Made by a program: the position numbers and the translations under genes
DNA from: Alkalibacterium indicireducens
GTDB lineage: Bacteria; Bacillota; Bacilli; Lactobacillales; Carnobacteriaceae_A
Assembly: GCF_039522005.1 (NCBI RefSeq)
Contig: NZ_BAAADA010000147.1
Coordinates: forward strand, 1-24,083
Direction: 5' to 3'
DNA: 24,083 bases
Shown: in pieces, positions 1 to 9,900 of the stretch
Numbering within the stretch: the first letter of the stretch is position 1
Layout of the letters: each line of letters opens with the position of its first letter
Notes under the pieces: generated by a model
What the model was told of the DNA's origin: nothing
The model's database searches: none
Seen by the model: only the letters and a program-made list of their open reading frames with translations

Positions 1-84
1 ATTTTAATATTAAAATTGAAGAGTTACCATCTCTAGAAAAAAAGTTTCCGCCAAAGTCTTGACACATACAATTTATTCAAAACT

Positions 85-113
85 TTTCAATCTTTGCTGA
101 AAACTGGTAAAAT
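85..113 (+). promoter_or_regulatory. Promoter of the trmK operon
   Basis: TTTCAA at 85-90, a 17-base spacer, and an extended -10 TGGTAAAAT at 105-113 lie 29 bases before the trmK start. A TTGACA at 59-64 looks like a better -35 box but has no matching -10 seventeen bases on. Positions 1-84 hold no gene that I can see. Confidence 0.55.
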
Positions 114-141
114 AGACTGGAAGACTTTAAAGAGGTGACCT

Positions 142-843
142 ATGAATTCAGTTCAATTATCAAAACGGCTCAAGCAGGTAGCCGACTACGTAGAAAAAGG
201 GGCAAGAGTGGCTGACATCGGGTCTGACCATGCCTATCTGCCGTGTTATCTGGCAGATCAGGGAAAAACCACCTTTGCTGTGGCAGGAGAGGTGGTCCAG
301 GGGCCATTTAACAATGCAGTGAAGGAAGTCAGGCGGACCGGACTAGAAAAAATAGTTGAAGTCCGACTGGGTGACGGATTAATGGTTTTAAAACCCGAAG
401 ATCGAATCGATACGGTTACTATAGCTGGAATGGGTGGTGCACTGATCCGATCGATTCTTGAAAAAGGACAAGAAAATGATAGACTGACCGGTCAGGAAAC
501 ATTGATCCTACAGCCGAATGTGTTTGAAGAAACAGTAAGAGAATACCTGATGGAACAGCAGTACCGCATTACAGATGAAACGATCCTTGAGGAAAATGAC
601 AAGATCTATGAAATCATCAAGGCCGTACCTTCTGACGTTCAAATGATTTATTCAAAAAAAGAGCTGCTGTTTGGTCCATATCTCAGTAAGGAACAATCTG
701 ATACGTTTCAGAAAAAGTGGACCCAGCAGATGCATACGGATGAGTTCATCGTCGGTCAGATGGAACGGTCAAGCCAGCCTAATGAAGAAAAGCTATCGGT
801 ACTCAAAGAAGAAATTAAACTGATTAAGGAGATGATCGAATGA
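142..843 (+). CDS. trmK: tRNA (adenine(22)-N1)-methyltransferase TrmK
   Basis: This enzyme uses S-adenosylmethionine to methylate N1 of adenine 22 in the D-arm of tRNA in the cytoplasm. The 233-residue length is normal for the YqfN/TrmK family. A Rossmann-type SAM site is visible: ADIGSDHAYLP near residues 24-34, AGEVVQGPFNNA near 48-59, GDGLMVL, then TVTIAGMGGALIRSIL and LILQPN (the NPPY-like position). The start follows AAAGAGGTG at good spacing. The gene overlaps the next by four bases (ATGA), so the two are probably translationally coupled. In many Firmicutes the pair sits just after rpoD, which may lie left of the window. The identification rests on motifs and order and is firm. Confidence 0.93.
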   Translation: MNSVQLSKRLKQVADYVEKGARVADIGSDHAYLPCYLADQGKTTFAVAGEVVQGPFNNAVKEVRRTGLEKIVEVRLGDGLMVLKPEDRIDTVTIAGMGGALIRSILEKGQENDRLTGQETLILQPNVFEETVREYLMEQQYRITDETILEENDKIYEIIKAVPSDVQMIYSKKELLFGPYLSKEQSDTFQKKWTQQMHTDEFIVGQMERSSQPNEEKLSVLKEEIKLIKEMIE

Positions 844-1970
844 CAGACGTGACAGTGAACGATCTGGCAACTGCACTTGACCAGCTCGCCCCCCCTTCAC
901 TTGCTGAAGGATGGGACCCAGTCGGTTTATCCTTTGGTTCTAAAAACAAAGCGGTCAAGACTGTTCTGATAGCTCTAGATGTTGACAAGCAGACGATCCA
1001 GGAAGCAAAAGATAAGCAGGCGGATCTGATTATCACTCATCACCCTGCGATCTTCAAACCTTTAAAAAACTTGACTGATGAGGACTCCAGAACACGGGAG
1101 TTTCTTGACCTGGTCAAATCAGATATTGCAGTATACTCTGCCCATACCAATCTTGATGCGGCAGAAGGCGGGATGAATGACTGGCTGGCTGACAGTATAG
1201 GTATCAGTCAGGAGGAGCGACAGATCGTCTCAGTGAATACCAAAGAAGGCTATAAGAAACTGGCCGTGTATGTCCCCGATTATGCCGCAGACAAGGTTAG
1301 AAAGGCTCTGCATTCAGCAGGAGCTGGAGAAGTGGGCGACTATAAAGACGTGTCCTATACTCTGGAAGGGCATGGCCGTTTTACGCCTCAGGAAGGTGCA
1401 AATCCTACAGAAGGTGAAATCGGCAAAGAAGAAGTGATCCATGAACAGCGCATCGAAATGCTATTGAAGAATTCTTCTGTCTATCCTGTCATTGAGGCAC
1501 TGAGAGCTAACCATCCTTATGAAGAACCGGTTTTTGACCTGTTTACCCTAGACAATCAGACCGATGCATTCGGATTCGGTCGGGCCGGTAAGCTGGAGAA
1601 ACCTGAAACTACTGAGGCACTCGCTGCGAGGATCAGAACACTCTTTTCAGTAGATGGTGTGCGTTTCGGCTCAAACGATCGTGAACGTAAACATGAGAAA
1701 GTAGCTATATTCGGAGGATCCGGAGAAAAGTACTATAAAGAGGCTCTGTCCAGTGGAGCGACTCTCTTCATTACTGGGGACATTTCCTACCACGGAGCAC
1801 AGGATATGTTGAGAGACGGGCTGGATTTCATTGATGCCGGACATTATATGGAAGCAATCTGTGTGCCGAGGCTGGCTGGATATTTCGAACAGATGAAACT
1901 GACTAATAACTGGGACCTGACTATTTTACAGACAGCGACACAAACGGACGTCTTTACTTACTCTATTTAA
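840..1970 (+). CDS. Nif3-like dinuclear metal center protein (YqfO type)
   Basis: This is a Nif3/YqfO family protein of 376 residues, which form toroidal hexamers carrying a dinuclear metal site; the family's biochemical role (GTP cyclohydrolase I type 2-like or metal chaperone) is unsettled. The metal-binding parts are visible: ITHHPAIF near residues 64-71, SAHTNLDAAEGGMNDWLA near 100-117, and DAGHYMEAI near the C-terminus. Between them lies the extra PII-like domain found in the longer Firmicute members, including HPYEEPVFDLF around residue 230. The ATG overlaps the trmK stop, a conserved arrangement that implies co-transcription. Nothing looks damaged. Confidence 0.9.
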   Translation: MTDVTVNDLATALDQLAPPSLAEGWDPVGLSFGSKNKAVKTVLIALDVDKQTIQEAKDKQADLIITHHPAIFKPLKNLTDEDSRTREFLDLVKSDIAVYSAHTNLDAAEGGMNDWLADSIGISQEERQIVSVNTKEGYKKLAVYVPDYAADKVRKALHSAGAGEVGDYKDVSYTLEGHGRFTPQEGANPTEGEIGKEEVIHEQRIEMLLKNSSVYPVIEALRANHPYEEPVFDLFTLDNQTDAFGFGRAGKLEKPETTEALAARIRTLFSVDGVRFGSNDRERKHEKVAIFGGSGEKYYKEALSSGATLFITGDISYHGAQDMLRDGLDFIDAGHYMEAICVPRLAGYFEQMKLTNNWDLTILQTATQTDVFTYSI

Positions 1971-1985
1971 AAGGATGGAATGACT

Positions 1986-3215
1986 ATGTATAAAAATTTA
2001 ATGGACCGTTTTCTAACTTATGTCAAAATCGATACACGTTCAGATGCTGAATCTTCATCAGTACCTTCCACTCAGAAACAAGCAGATTTTGCTCGTGTAC
2101 TGATGGCTGACCTTAAAGAAATCGGGATGAGCGATGTGGAATACAATGAGTCAAATGGATTCGTAACGGCTACACTGCCTGCGAACGCTGAAGATACAGG
2201 ACCGGTCATTGGCTTCATAGCTCATATGGACACGGCTGACTTCAATTCAGAACATATCAGTCCGCAGATCATTGAAAAATATGATGGTGAAACGATCGTA
2301 CTTAATGAAGAGCAGGGTATTCGCTTATCTCCGGACGATTTTCCTAATCTGAAAAATTATATTGGTCAAACACTGATTACAACCGACGGGACGACATTAC
2401 TTGGGTCAGATGATAAATCAGGTATTGTTGAAATCATGAGTATGGTCGAGTACTTTATTGCCAATCCGACAGTCAGGCATGGAAAAATCCGTGTGGCTTT
2501 CGGACCTGATGAAGAAATTGGTGTGGGAGCAGACCGATTCGATGTCGACCACTTTGGAGCGGATTTTGCGTATACAGTTGACGGAGGCCCTGTCGGGGAA
2601 CTTGAGTATGAAAGTTTCAACGCAGCAGGAGCAAAAATAAGAATCAAAGGGAAAAACGTCCACCCGGGGACTGCTAAAGATAAGATGATCAACGCGCTTA
2701 AACTAGCCGTATCTTTTGATCAGGCATTACCTGAAAATGAAGTCCCTGAACGAACTGACGGTAGAGAAGGGTTCTTTCATCTTCTTGAAATCACGGGGAC
2801 CGTGGATGAAGCGATGATGCAGTATATTATAAGAGATCATGACCGGGAAGCCTTTGAATCAAAGAAAGAACAGATGATAACTGTTGCTTCTAAGCTGAAC
2901 GAAACATTTGATGAAGAGCGCGTTTCTGTTGAAATGAAAGATCAGTACTATAACATGCGCGAAGTCATTGAAAAAGACATGAGACCGGTTAAACTTGCTG
3001 ATAAAGCAATGAATAATTTGGGAATCAGTCCTATCATCAAACCTATTCGTGGGGGAACAGACGGATCAAAGATTTCATTCATGGGTCTGCCAACTCCAAA
3101 TATTTTTGCTGGAGGAGAAAATTTCCATGGACGTTATGAATTCGTAGCTGTAGAGAGCATGATTAAAGCTACTGATGTATTGATTGAAATCGCAAAGCTT
3201 GCTGCGGCTGAATAA
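1986..3215 (+). CDS. pepT: Peptidase T (tripeptide aminopeptidase)
   Basis: PepT is a cytosolic zinc aminopeptidase of the M20 family that removes the N-terminal residue from tripeptides. The sequence shows the M20 metal ligands in order: AHMDTADF, LLGSDDKSG, GPDEEIGVGADRFD (catalytic glutamate pair), TVDGGPVGELEYE, and NFHGRYEFV near the end, with KNVHPGTAKDKMINA in the dimerisation domain. About 409 residues is the usual length. Two in-frame ATG codons are possible, at 1980 and 1986. The second is preferred because it sits about ten bases after AAGGATGG (1971-1978), while the first is too close. It is only 15 bases past yqfO and probably in the same transcript, ended by the hairpin after it. 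Confidence 0.95.
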   Translation: MYKNLMDRFLTYVKIDTRSDAESSSVPSTQKQADFARVLMADLKEIGMSDVEYNESNGFVTATLPANAEDTGPVIGFIAHMDTADFNSEHISPQIIEKYDGETIVLNEEQGIRLSPDDFPNLKNYIGQTLITTDGTTLLGSDDKSGIVEIMSMVEYFIANPTVRHGKIRVAFGPDEEIGVGADRFDVDHFGADFAYTVDGGPVGELEYESFNAAGAKIRIKGKNVHPGTAKDKMINALKLAVSFDQALPENEVPERTDGREGFFHLLEITGTVDEAMMQYIIRDHDREAFESKKEQMITVASKLNETFDEERVSVEMKDQYYNMREVIEKDMRPVKLADKAMNNLGISPIIKPIRGGTDGSKISFMGLPTPNIFAGGENFHGRYEFVAVESMIKATDVLIEIAKLAAAE

Positions 3216-3218
3216 TAA

Positions 3219-3262
3219 GAAAAGGGAAGAAGGCTTAACCGGCCTTTCTTTCCTTTCTTCTT
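3219..3262 (+). terminator. Terminator after pepT
   Basis: A purine-rich arm ending AAGAAGGC and a pyrimidine-rich arm GGCCTTTCTTTCC form an imperfect stem with a short TTAACC loop, followed by a T-rich tract. It closes the trmK-yqfO-pepT unit before rexB. Confidence 0.6.
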
Positions 3263-3300
3263 AACATTAAATCAATAGCTTAAGAGAGAGGAGCACATGA

Positions 3301-6300
3301 ATGGGTCTTCAATTTATTCTGAGCAGACTGCAGACGGATAAGAAGAAAATACTTTTTGACCAGATGATGAATTGGATGGAGGATGAAGAGGCACAAGTTT
3401 TCTATCTAGTCCCGGATCATATGAAATTTGAATCGGAAATGGCTATTCTGGATCGTATAAAAGACAGTCAGCCAGATAATGATCGTCATCTGGCAGGAAT
3501 GATCAATCTGCAGGTGTTCAGTTTCAGTCGTCTGGCATGGTACTTTCTTCAGGACACGGCCTTATACAGTCATTCCCAGCTTACTGAAACAGGACTGACC
3601 ATGCTGATGCGTCGACTTTTGAGAGAAAATGAGGAAGCCCTGACCATATTCAGAGGAGAAAGTCAGCAGCAGGGTTTTGTAGAAAAAACGACTGAACTGT
3701 TTATGGAATTGAGAAATGCTCGCGTAATGCCAGAAGATCTGACTAATATCAGTGGTCAGATCTTTGAAGGTGAGCCAGGCACTAGAGACCTCTTACTTAA
3801 ACTCAAAGATATTACCCTCCTGTATGATTCTTTTCTCTCTCATCTTGAAGGAAAGTATATTGAAAAAGAGGATGTACTTGAAGCGCTGATTGAAGAAGTT
3901 AAAATAAGGGATCTTAGCCGTACCCACATCATCATTGATAACTTTCACCGCTTTTCGGCACAGGAGCAGGAGCTGGTCCTGCAGATGGTCGAACATGCAA
4001 AGGATGTAAAAGTTTCTTTGATTCTGGATAAAAAATATGCGGTGGAACCTCCAGAGATGACTAACTTTTTTTATCAGACTGGAATGACTTATTTCAGGCT
4101 TTACCAGGAAGCCAGAAATCGTCGTCTACAAGTATTGAATGATACTGTTGTAAAAGACAACAGTCGTGAGCGATGTGATGCACTGCAAAACTTTGAAGAC
4201 TACTGGGTCAGCAGTTTCGATCTGTCACCTAAACGATGGTCGGACCCGTCAGCTGATTACAGCAACTGTATAGAAATAAGAGAAGCAGAATCAAGACAAG
4301 CCGAAGTGTTGCACACAGCAACTACTATAAAACGGTTAGTTGCTGAGGGCAATTACCGCTATAAGGACATTCTTGTATGTGCTAGAAGCCTTGAAGATTA
4401 CAAAATGCTAATGGGTTCTACTTTTGCGGAAAATGACATCCCTCTGTTTATTGACGAAGCAGATAAGATGTCCCATCATGCATTGGTAGAATGTATACAA
4501 AGTCTAGTAAATATCTATAAACGACATTACCGTTATGAAGATGTCATGCGCTTTCTTAAAACTGAACTGTTCATTCCTGTGGAAGATGAACGGACTGTTC
4601 CTAAAGAAAAGAAAGACCGCCTATCTTTCTGGAGTTCTAAATCGGAAAGCTGGCGAAAATCCGTAGATACTCTTGAGAACGTCATGCTTGCTTATGGGTA
4701 CGAAGGCAATGACTGGGTAAGAGATGAAGACTGGATCTATGCACGCTTTCATCTAGAAGAAATGGATGACCAGCTGGATGCAGACAAACGGATGCAGGAA
4801 CAGGCAAATCAGGCGCGTTCAATCATTCGCTCAGCGTTTCTTCCGTTTTTCAAACAGCTGGATAGAGTTAAAACGAACCGAGAAGCTGTGCGTCTTATCT
4901 ATCAGTTTCTTGAGCGGCACGGAATTGATGGTCAACTCCTATACTGGCGTGATCAGGCACTTGAGGATGGGGAGCTTGAAGATGCTAGAAAACACGAACA
5001 AGTCTGGCAGACCTTCATCCAGCTACTGGACGAGTTCGTCGATGTGCTTGGTGATGAAGCCTGGGAAGTCGATACCTTTCTGTCAGTTCTAGAAACTGGA
5101 TTTGAACAGGCAACATACGGCATTGTCCCTCCGAGCATCGATCAGGTCATGTTCACTCAGTTTGACAAATCACGGCTTAACTGTAAGAAATTAGTAGTCA
5201 TCATGGGAATGACAGATACACAGCTGCCCTTGAATTCAGAAAATGACTCTATACTGACAGACGAAGACAGGGAACAACTTGGCGTGTTTCTCCCGGACGA
5301 TAAATTTCTCATGCCATCCACAGCGGGAAGACTGGCTAACGAGCCTTTCACTGCCTATCTTGCCTTTCTTAATGCGTCGGATAAACTGATCCTCAGTTAT
5401 CCGATGAAGAATGACGGCTCTGGTGACAACCGACTGAGCCCTTACATCGAACGTCTAAACCGCCAGCTCGCTATACCGATTGACCGTAAATACACTGATG
5501 CTGGGGCCGTGACTGATGAGTCAACTGATTTATCTCTTTCTTTTGTCGGATCCAGACGTCAGACGATCGGTCAGCTCGTGACTATTTTAAGAGACCGGCT
5601 GGATCATAAGACTAATCCGCCAATTTTCTGGACTATCTTATTTCAGAACCTTCAGAAACAAGCCTCGGAGGTTGAAAAGAAAATACTAAAGAGTTTGGAA
5701 TATAGAAATATTCCTCGACGCCTGTCACCAGAACTGGCTGAAGAACTCTACGGGAAAGAGCTGTATCTTTCAGTGTCACAGCTGGAAAGTTTCTATCTGG
5801 ATCCGTACAGTCATTTCCTCCAGTACGGATTGAAACTACGTGAACGGGCTGTCCAGGAGCTGACTCCGGCAGAAACAGGAACCTTTTTCCACGATGCTTT
5901 GGATAGTATTTTCAGATCAATCATTACCAGAAATCTGTCATTTGACCAGCTTAACGAAGAAGAACTTGAATCTGTAACAGAAGAGGTTCTTCAGGAACTG
6001 TATCAGAGCAACAAGTTCAAACTGCTGTCCATGTCAAATCGGATGAAATTCATACGAAAACAACTGAGCCGTACCATCCAGCAGATGGTCAAGGCCCTGT
6101 CGAAACAGACGAGACGGACACAGATGAGACCACGCAAGTCAGAGGTCCTTTTTGGACGACTGGGGAGTCGAGAAGGGGTACCGGGGCTTAATTTCCCCCT
6201 TAATACTGGAGGAAATCTCTATGTACGCGGAAAAATCGACCGGCTGGATGCTTTGGAACTGGAAAATGAGTTGTATTTAAGTATCGTAGATTACAAATCC

Positions 6301-6933
6301 AGCAGAAAATCACTGAAGTTCGATGAAATATATCACGGACTGATGATGCAGATGTTGACTTATCTTGATACAGCTGTTCATTACTCGGAAGATATTTTTG
6401 GTAAAAAGGCCAAGCCCGCAGGTGCATTTTATGCCCATGTCAATAACCCAATGCTTAAAGCCAGCGATCTGCTTAAAAAGGACTGGCTGGATGTCTGGCT
6501 GAAGTCATTTAAAATGGACGGGATCATTCTGAATGAGAACGAGCTGGTTGAAAAACTGGACCTGACTCTGCCTGAAAACAAATATTCTCTGGTCTATCCT
6601 CTTGAGTATGTCAAAACAAGAGACCAGATTAAAGGAAAGCTGATCACAATGGAGGATCTAGATCTGCTCTTCAGACATAACAGGGAAAAAATCAGAGAAG
6701 CAGGTAACCGGATCCTGGCAGGTGAAAATGCCTTGTCGCCTATTTACGACAAGAAAGAATTTACACCATCTGTTCGAGGCATCTATCAGCCGATTTCCCA
6801 GTTTGATGTTCTTCTACCGAACGGTCAGAATCAGTACCGGCAACTTGAACCCATCAGTGATCAGTCCGACCTGATCGATAAATTAAAATCTAAATACCTG
6901 GACTTGAGCGAGAGAGGAGCAGATGACAACTAA
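3301..6933 (+). CDS. rexB: ATP-dependent nuclease subunit B (RexB/AddB)
   Basis: RexB pairs with RexA as the AddAB/RexAB helicase-nuclease that processes double-strand breaks for RecA loading. At 1210 residues it is a full-length subunit. The C-terminal RecB-family nuclease domain is intact: GTFFHDALD near residue 860, KIDRLDAL near 979, VDYKSS near 996 and YHGLMMQML near 1010. The N-terminus reads FILSRLQTDKKK where Bacillus AddB has a GxxGxGKT Walker A motif, and the cysteines that hold the AddB iron-sulfur cluster are absent (YLDPYSHFLQYG at the first site, none near the C-terminus). Both losses are known for the RexB form in lactic acid bacteria. The ATG follows GAGAGAGGAG; an ATG at 3297 is out of frame. 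Confidence 0.93.
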   Translation: MGLQFILSRLQTDKKKILFDQMMNWMEDEEAQVFYLVPDHMKFESEMAILDRIKDSQPDNDRHLAGMINLQVFSFSRLAWYFLQDTALYSHSQLTETGLTMLMRRLLRENEEALTIFRGESQQQGFVEKTTELFMELRNARVMPEDLTNISGQIFEGEPGTRDLLLKLKDITLLYDSFLSHLEGKYIEKEDVLEALIEEVKIRDLSRTHIIIDNFHRFSAQEQELVLQMVEHAKDVKVSLILDKKYAVEPPEMTNFFYQTGMTYFRLYQEARNRRLQVLNDTVVKDNSRERCDALQNFEDYWVSSFDLSPKRWSDPSADYSNCIEIREAESRQAEVLHTATTIKRLVAEGNYRYKDILVCARSLEDYKMLMGSTFAENDIPLFIDEADKMSHHALVECIQSLVNIYKRHYRYEDVMRFLKTELFIPVEDERTVPKEKKDRLSFWSSKSESWRKSVDTLENVMLAYGYEGNDWVRDEDWIYARFHLEEMDDQLDADKRMQEQANQARSIIRSAFLPFFKQLDRVKTNREAVRLIYQFLERHGIDGQLLYWRDQALEDGELEDARKHEQVWQTFIQLLDEFVDVLGDEAWEVDTFLSVLETGFEQATYGIVPPSIDQVMFTQFDKSRLNCKKLVVIMGMTDTQLPLNSENDSILTDEDREQLGVFLPDDKFLMPSTAGRLANEPFTAYLAFLNASDKLILSYPMKNDGSGDNRLSPYIERLNRQLAIPIDRKYTDAGAVTDESTDLSLSFVGSRRQTIGQLVTILRDRLDHKTNPPIFWTILFQNLQKQASEVEKKILKSLEYRNIPRRLSPELAEELYGKELYLSVSQLESFYLDPYSHFLQYGLKLRERAVQELTPAETGTFFHDALDSIFRSIITRNLSFDQLNEEELESVTEEVLQELYQSNKFKLLSMSNRMKFIRKQLSRTIQQMVKALSKQTRRTQMRPRKSEVLFGRLGSREGVPGLNFPLNTGGNLYVRGKIDRLDALELENELYLSIVDYKSSRKSLKFDEIYHGLMMQMLTYLDTAVHYSEDIFGKKAKPAGAFYAHVNNPMLKASDLLKKDWLDVWLKSFKMDGIILNENELVEKLDLTLPENKYSLVYPLEYVKTRDQIKGKLITMEDLDLLFRHNREKIREAGNRILAGENALSPIYDKKEFTPSVRGIYQPISQFDVLLPNGQNQYRQLEPISDQSDLIDKLKSKYLDLSERGADDN

Positions 6934-9900
6934 TGGCAACTATTCCATCAAAGCCCGCTGATGCCCAATTTACGGATCATCAATGGCAGGCAATTTATGA
7001 TGAAGGCAAGAATATCCTGGTCTCTGCTTCTGCAGGGTCCGGAAAAACGACCGTCCTTGTGCAGCGAGTCATTGAAAAGATAAAGAACTTCACGGACATC
7101 AATGAACTGCTGGTCGTGACGTATACCAATGCCGCAGCAAGAGAAATGAAAGAACGGATCCAGAGAGCCATTCAGAAGGAACTCAACGCTGAAACGGATC
7201 CTAAGAAAAAGCAGCATCTAATTCGTCAGATTCCTCTTTTAGGTCATGCAGACATTTCGACCTTGCATTCATTCTGTCTGAAAGTGATCAAACGCTACTA
7301 TTATCTAATCGACTTCGATCCCGTCTTTCGACTGCTGACGGACGATACAGAGATTGCTCTCATGAAAGAAGATGTCTGGGAGGAACTGAGAGAGGAATTA
7401 TACGGCGAAGAAGATTCTTTATTTGAAGCACTGGCTCAAGCGTACTCAAATGACCGCAGTGATGACGGGCTGACTGATCTTATCTTCAAACTTTATGATT
7501 TTTCACGGTCCAAGACTGATTCAAAAGGGTGGCTCTCAGACTTGTCCAGCCGATATGAAACGGAAGGGGGAGACTTGGCCAGCAGTACCATTTTCCAGGA
7601 ACTGGCCAAGCCTGCAATTCTGGATACGTTGGACACTGCTAAGGAACTTCTAAGCGATGCTCATCAGATGAGTAATGGCGATCCGTCACTTGATAAGACG
7701 GTTGAGCTGCTAGTGAATGACCTGGAGCTGGTCGAACGGGCTGAGCAGGCTATCCATGAAGATCGTCTCAATGATGTATACAGTTTACTGAATGGCCCAA
7801 TATTCCCAAGATGGAAAAATCCAGGCAAACATTCACCTGATGAAGTCAAGGAAGCCGCTAAGGAAATGAAAAGCTTCCGAGATAAAGCCAAAGCCTTTGT
7901 CGTTTCCTTAAGAGACAGCTATTTCCTTTTATCACCCGATGAACAAGCGGAAACGATGAGTGCAGTAAAAGGACTCGTTGAAGAACTGTCTCGTGTGGCA
8001 GTACTGTTTTACGAACGCTACCAGCAGCATAAAGCAGACAGAAAAGTGCTGGACTTTAACGATCTGGAGCATCTGACCCTGGCCATTCTTATTGATGCTG
8101 ATGACGGACAGTCAGTACCTTCTGAAGCCTCCAGGCATTACCGCAGACAGTTTGCTGAAGTGATGGTCGATGAGTATCAGGATATCAACCTGATTCAGGA
8201 AACGATTTTGAAATGGCTGACTCGTTCATCTGACGATATCGGGAATCAGTTCATGGTGGGGGACGTCAAGCAGTCCATTTACTCTTTCAGGCTAGCTGAT
8301 CCTAGTCTTTTCATTGAAAAATACGAACGATACGAAAAAAGTCAGGATGGGGACCGGATCATTTTAGCTGAAAATTTCCGCTCGCGTCCGGATGTGCTTC
8401 AGTTTACCAATTTCATTTTCGAACAGCTGATGGACAAAAAAGTGGGCGAACTGGCCTATGATGAATCGGCTAAACTGATAAACGGGTTTACCGCCTTTCC
8501 GGAATCTGACCGTTTCTCTGCCGATGTTCTGATATATGAAACAGAAGAAGATGATGCTGAAGAAGACAATGAGTCACTGGATACCGACAGTGTTACGTTT
8601 CAGATGAACACGAAGACTAAAGGTGAAATATACATGGTTGCCCATAAAATTCTAGAAATGGTCGCTAGTGGATATGAGGTTTATGATAAAGAGATGAAAG
8701 CCAACAGACCTGTGCAGTTCAAGGATATTGTGCTTCTCACACCAACAAAGAAAAATAATATTGATATTCAGGATATCTTTAAACAGCTTCAGATCCCAAC
8801 AGCCGTGAATGATACTCAAAACTATTTCCAGACCACTGAGATAGCAATCATGATGTCACTGCTTAAAGTCATAGATAATCCGAAACAGGATATTCCGCTT
8901 GCTGCAGTTCTTCGCTCACCCATGGTCGGACTGAACGAAGTCGACATGGCTCGCATCCGCATCGAAGACAAGCAGGGCACGTATTTTGAAGCGCTGGAGG
9001 CTTTTGTCAGTCGGACAAACTGGCAAGATGAAGGAAATATCAAATTGCAGGAGAAACTGATTCAGTTTTATCAGCAGCTTGAACACTGGCGGACTCAGTC
9101 TAAGCGAAAATCGCTGGTCGAACTGATCTGGATGATATACGAAGACACTGGTTTCCTGCATTATGTCGGAGGCATGAGTTCCGGCAGACAGAGAAAAGCC
9201 AATCTACATGCCCTATACGAACGTGCGGCTTCATATGAAAAAACGTCATTTAAGGGTTTGTTCCAGTTTATCCGATTTATCGAAAAGATGCAGAAAAAAG
9301 ACAAAGATCTCGCTGAACCATCAGCCGTAACCGATGGGGAGGATGCGGTCAGAGTCATGACGATACATGCCAGTAAAGGGCTTGAATTTCCGATCGTATT
9401 TGTCATGGATATGTCCAAGCGATTCAACCTGATGGATATCAGGGGTTCTACCGTGCTTGATGAAGAATACGGGGTCGGATCAGAATATATCGACGTCACG
9501 AACCGGATCAAAACGCCGACTTTGCCGGAAACCGTTTTGAAAATGCAGAAGAAGAACCGGATTTTATCTGAACAGATGCGGGTCTTATATGTAGCTTTGA
9601 CACGGGCTGAACAGAAACTGTTCCTGGTTGGATCCTACAAAAATAAAGAAACGGCTATCAGCAAATGGAACAAGGTGAGTGGGCATGCTCAAACTGTTCT
9701 CCCACCAGCATTAAGGCTTGATTCTCAGCATTTCATGGACTGGATTGGTCAATGCCTGATCAGGCACCAGAACATGAAAGCAGAAAGCGAAATCAAGTCC
9801 CAGAATAGATGGGTCCACACTTATGACACGTCGTTTACTGTCTCATTTTACCAGTCGACTGAACTCGAAGAGCATCTGATCAGCTATCAGAATGAAGAAA

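Noticed and set aside
59..64. TTGACA as the trmK -35 box
   Set aside because: No usable -10 at 16-18 bases; the extended -10 at 105-113 pairs better with TTTCAA.
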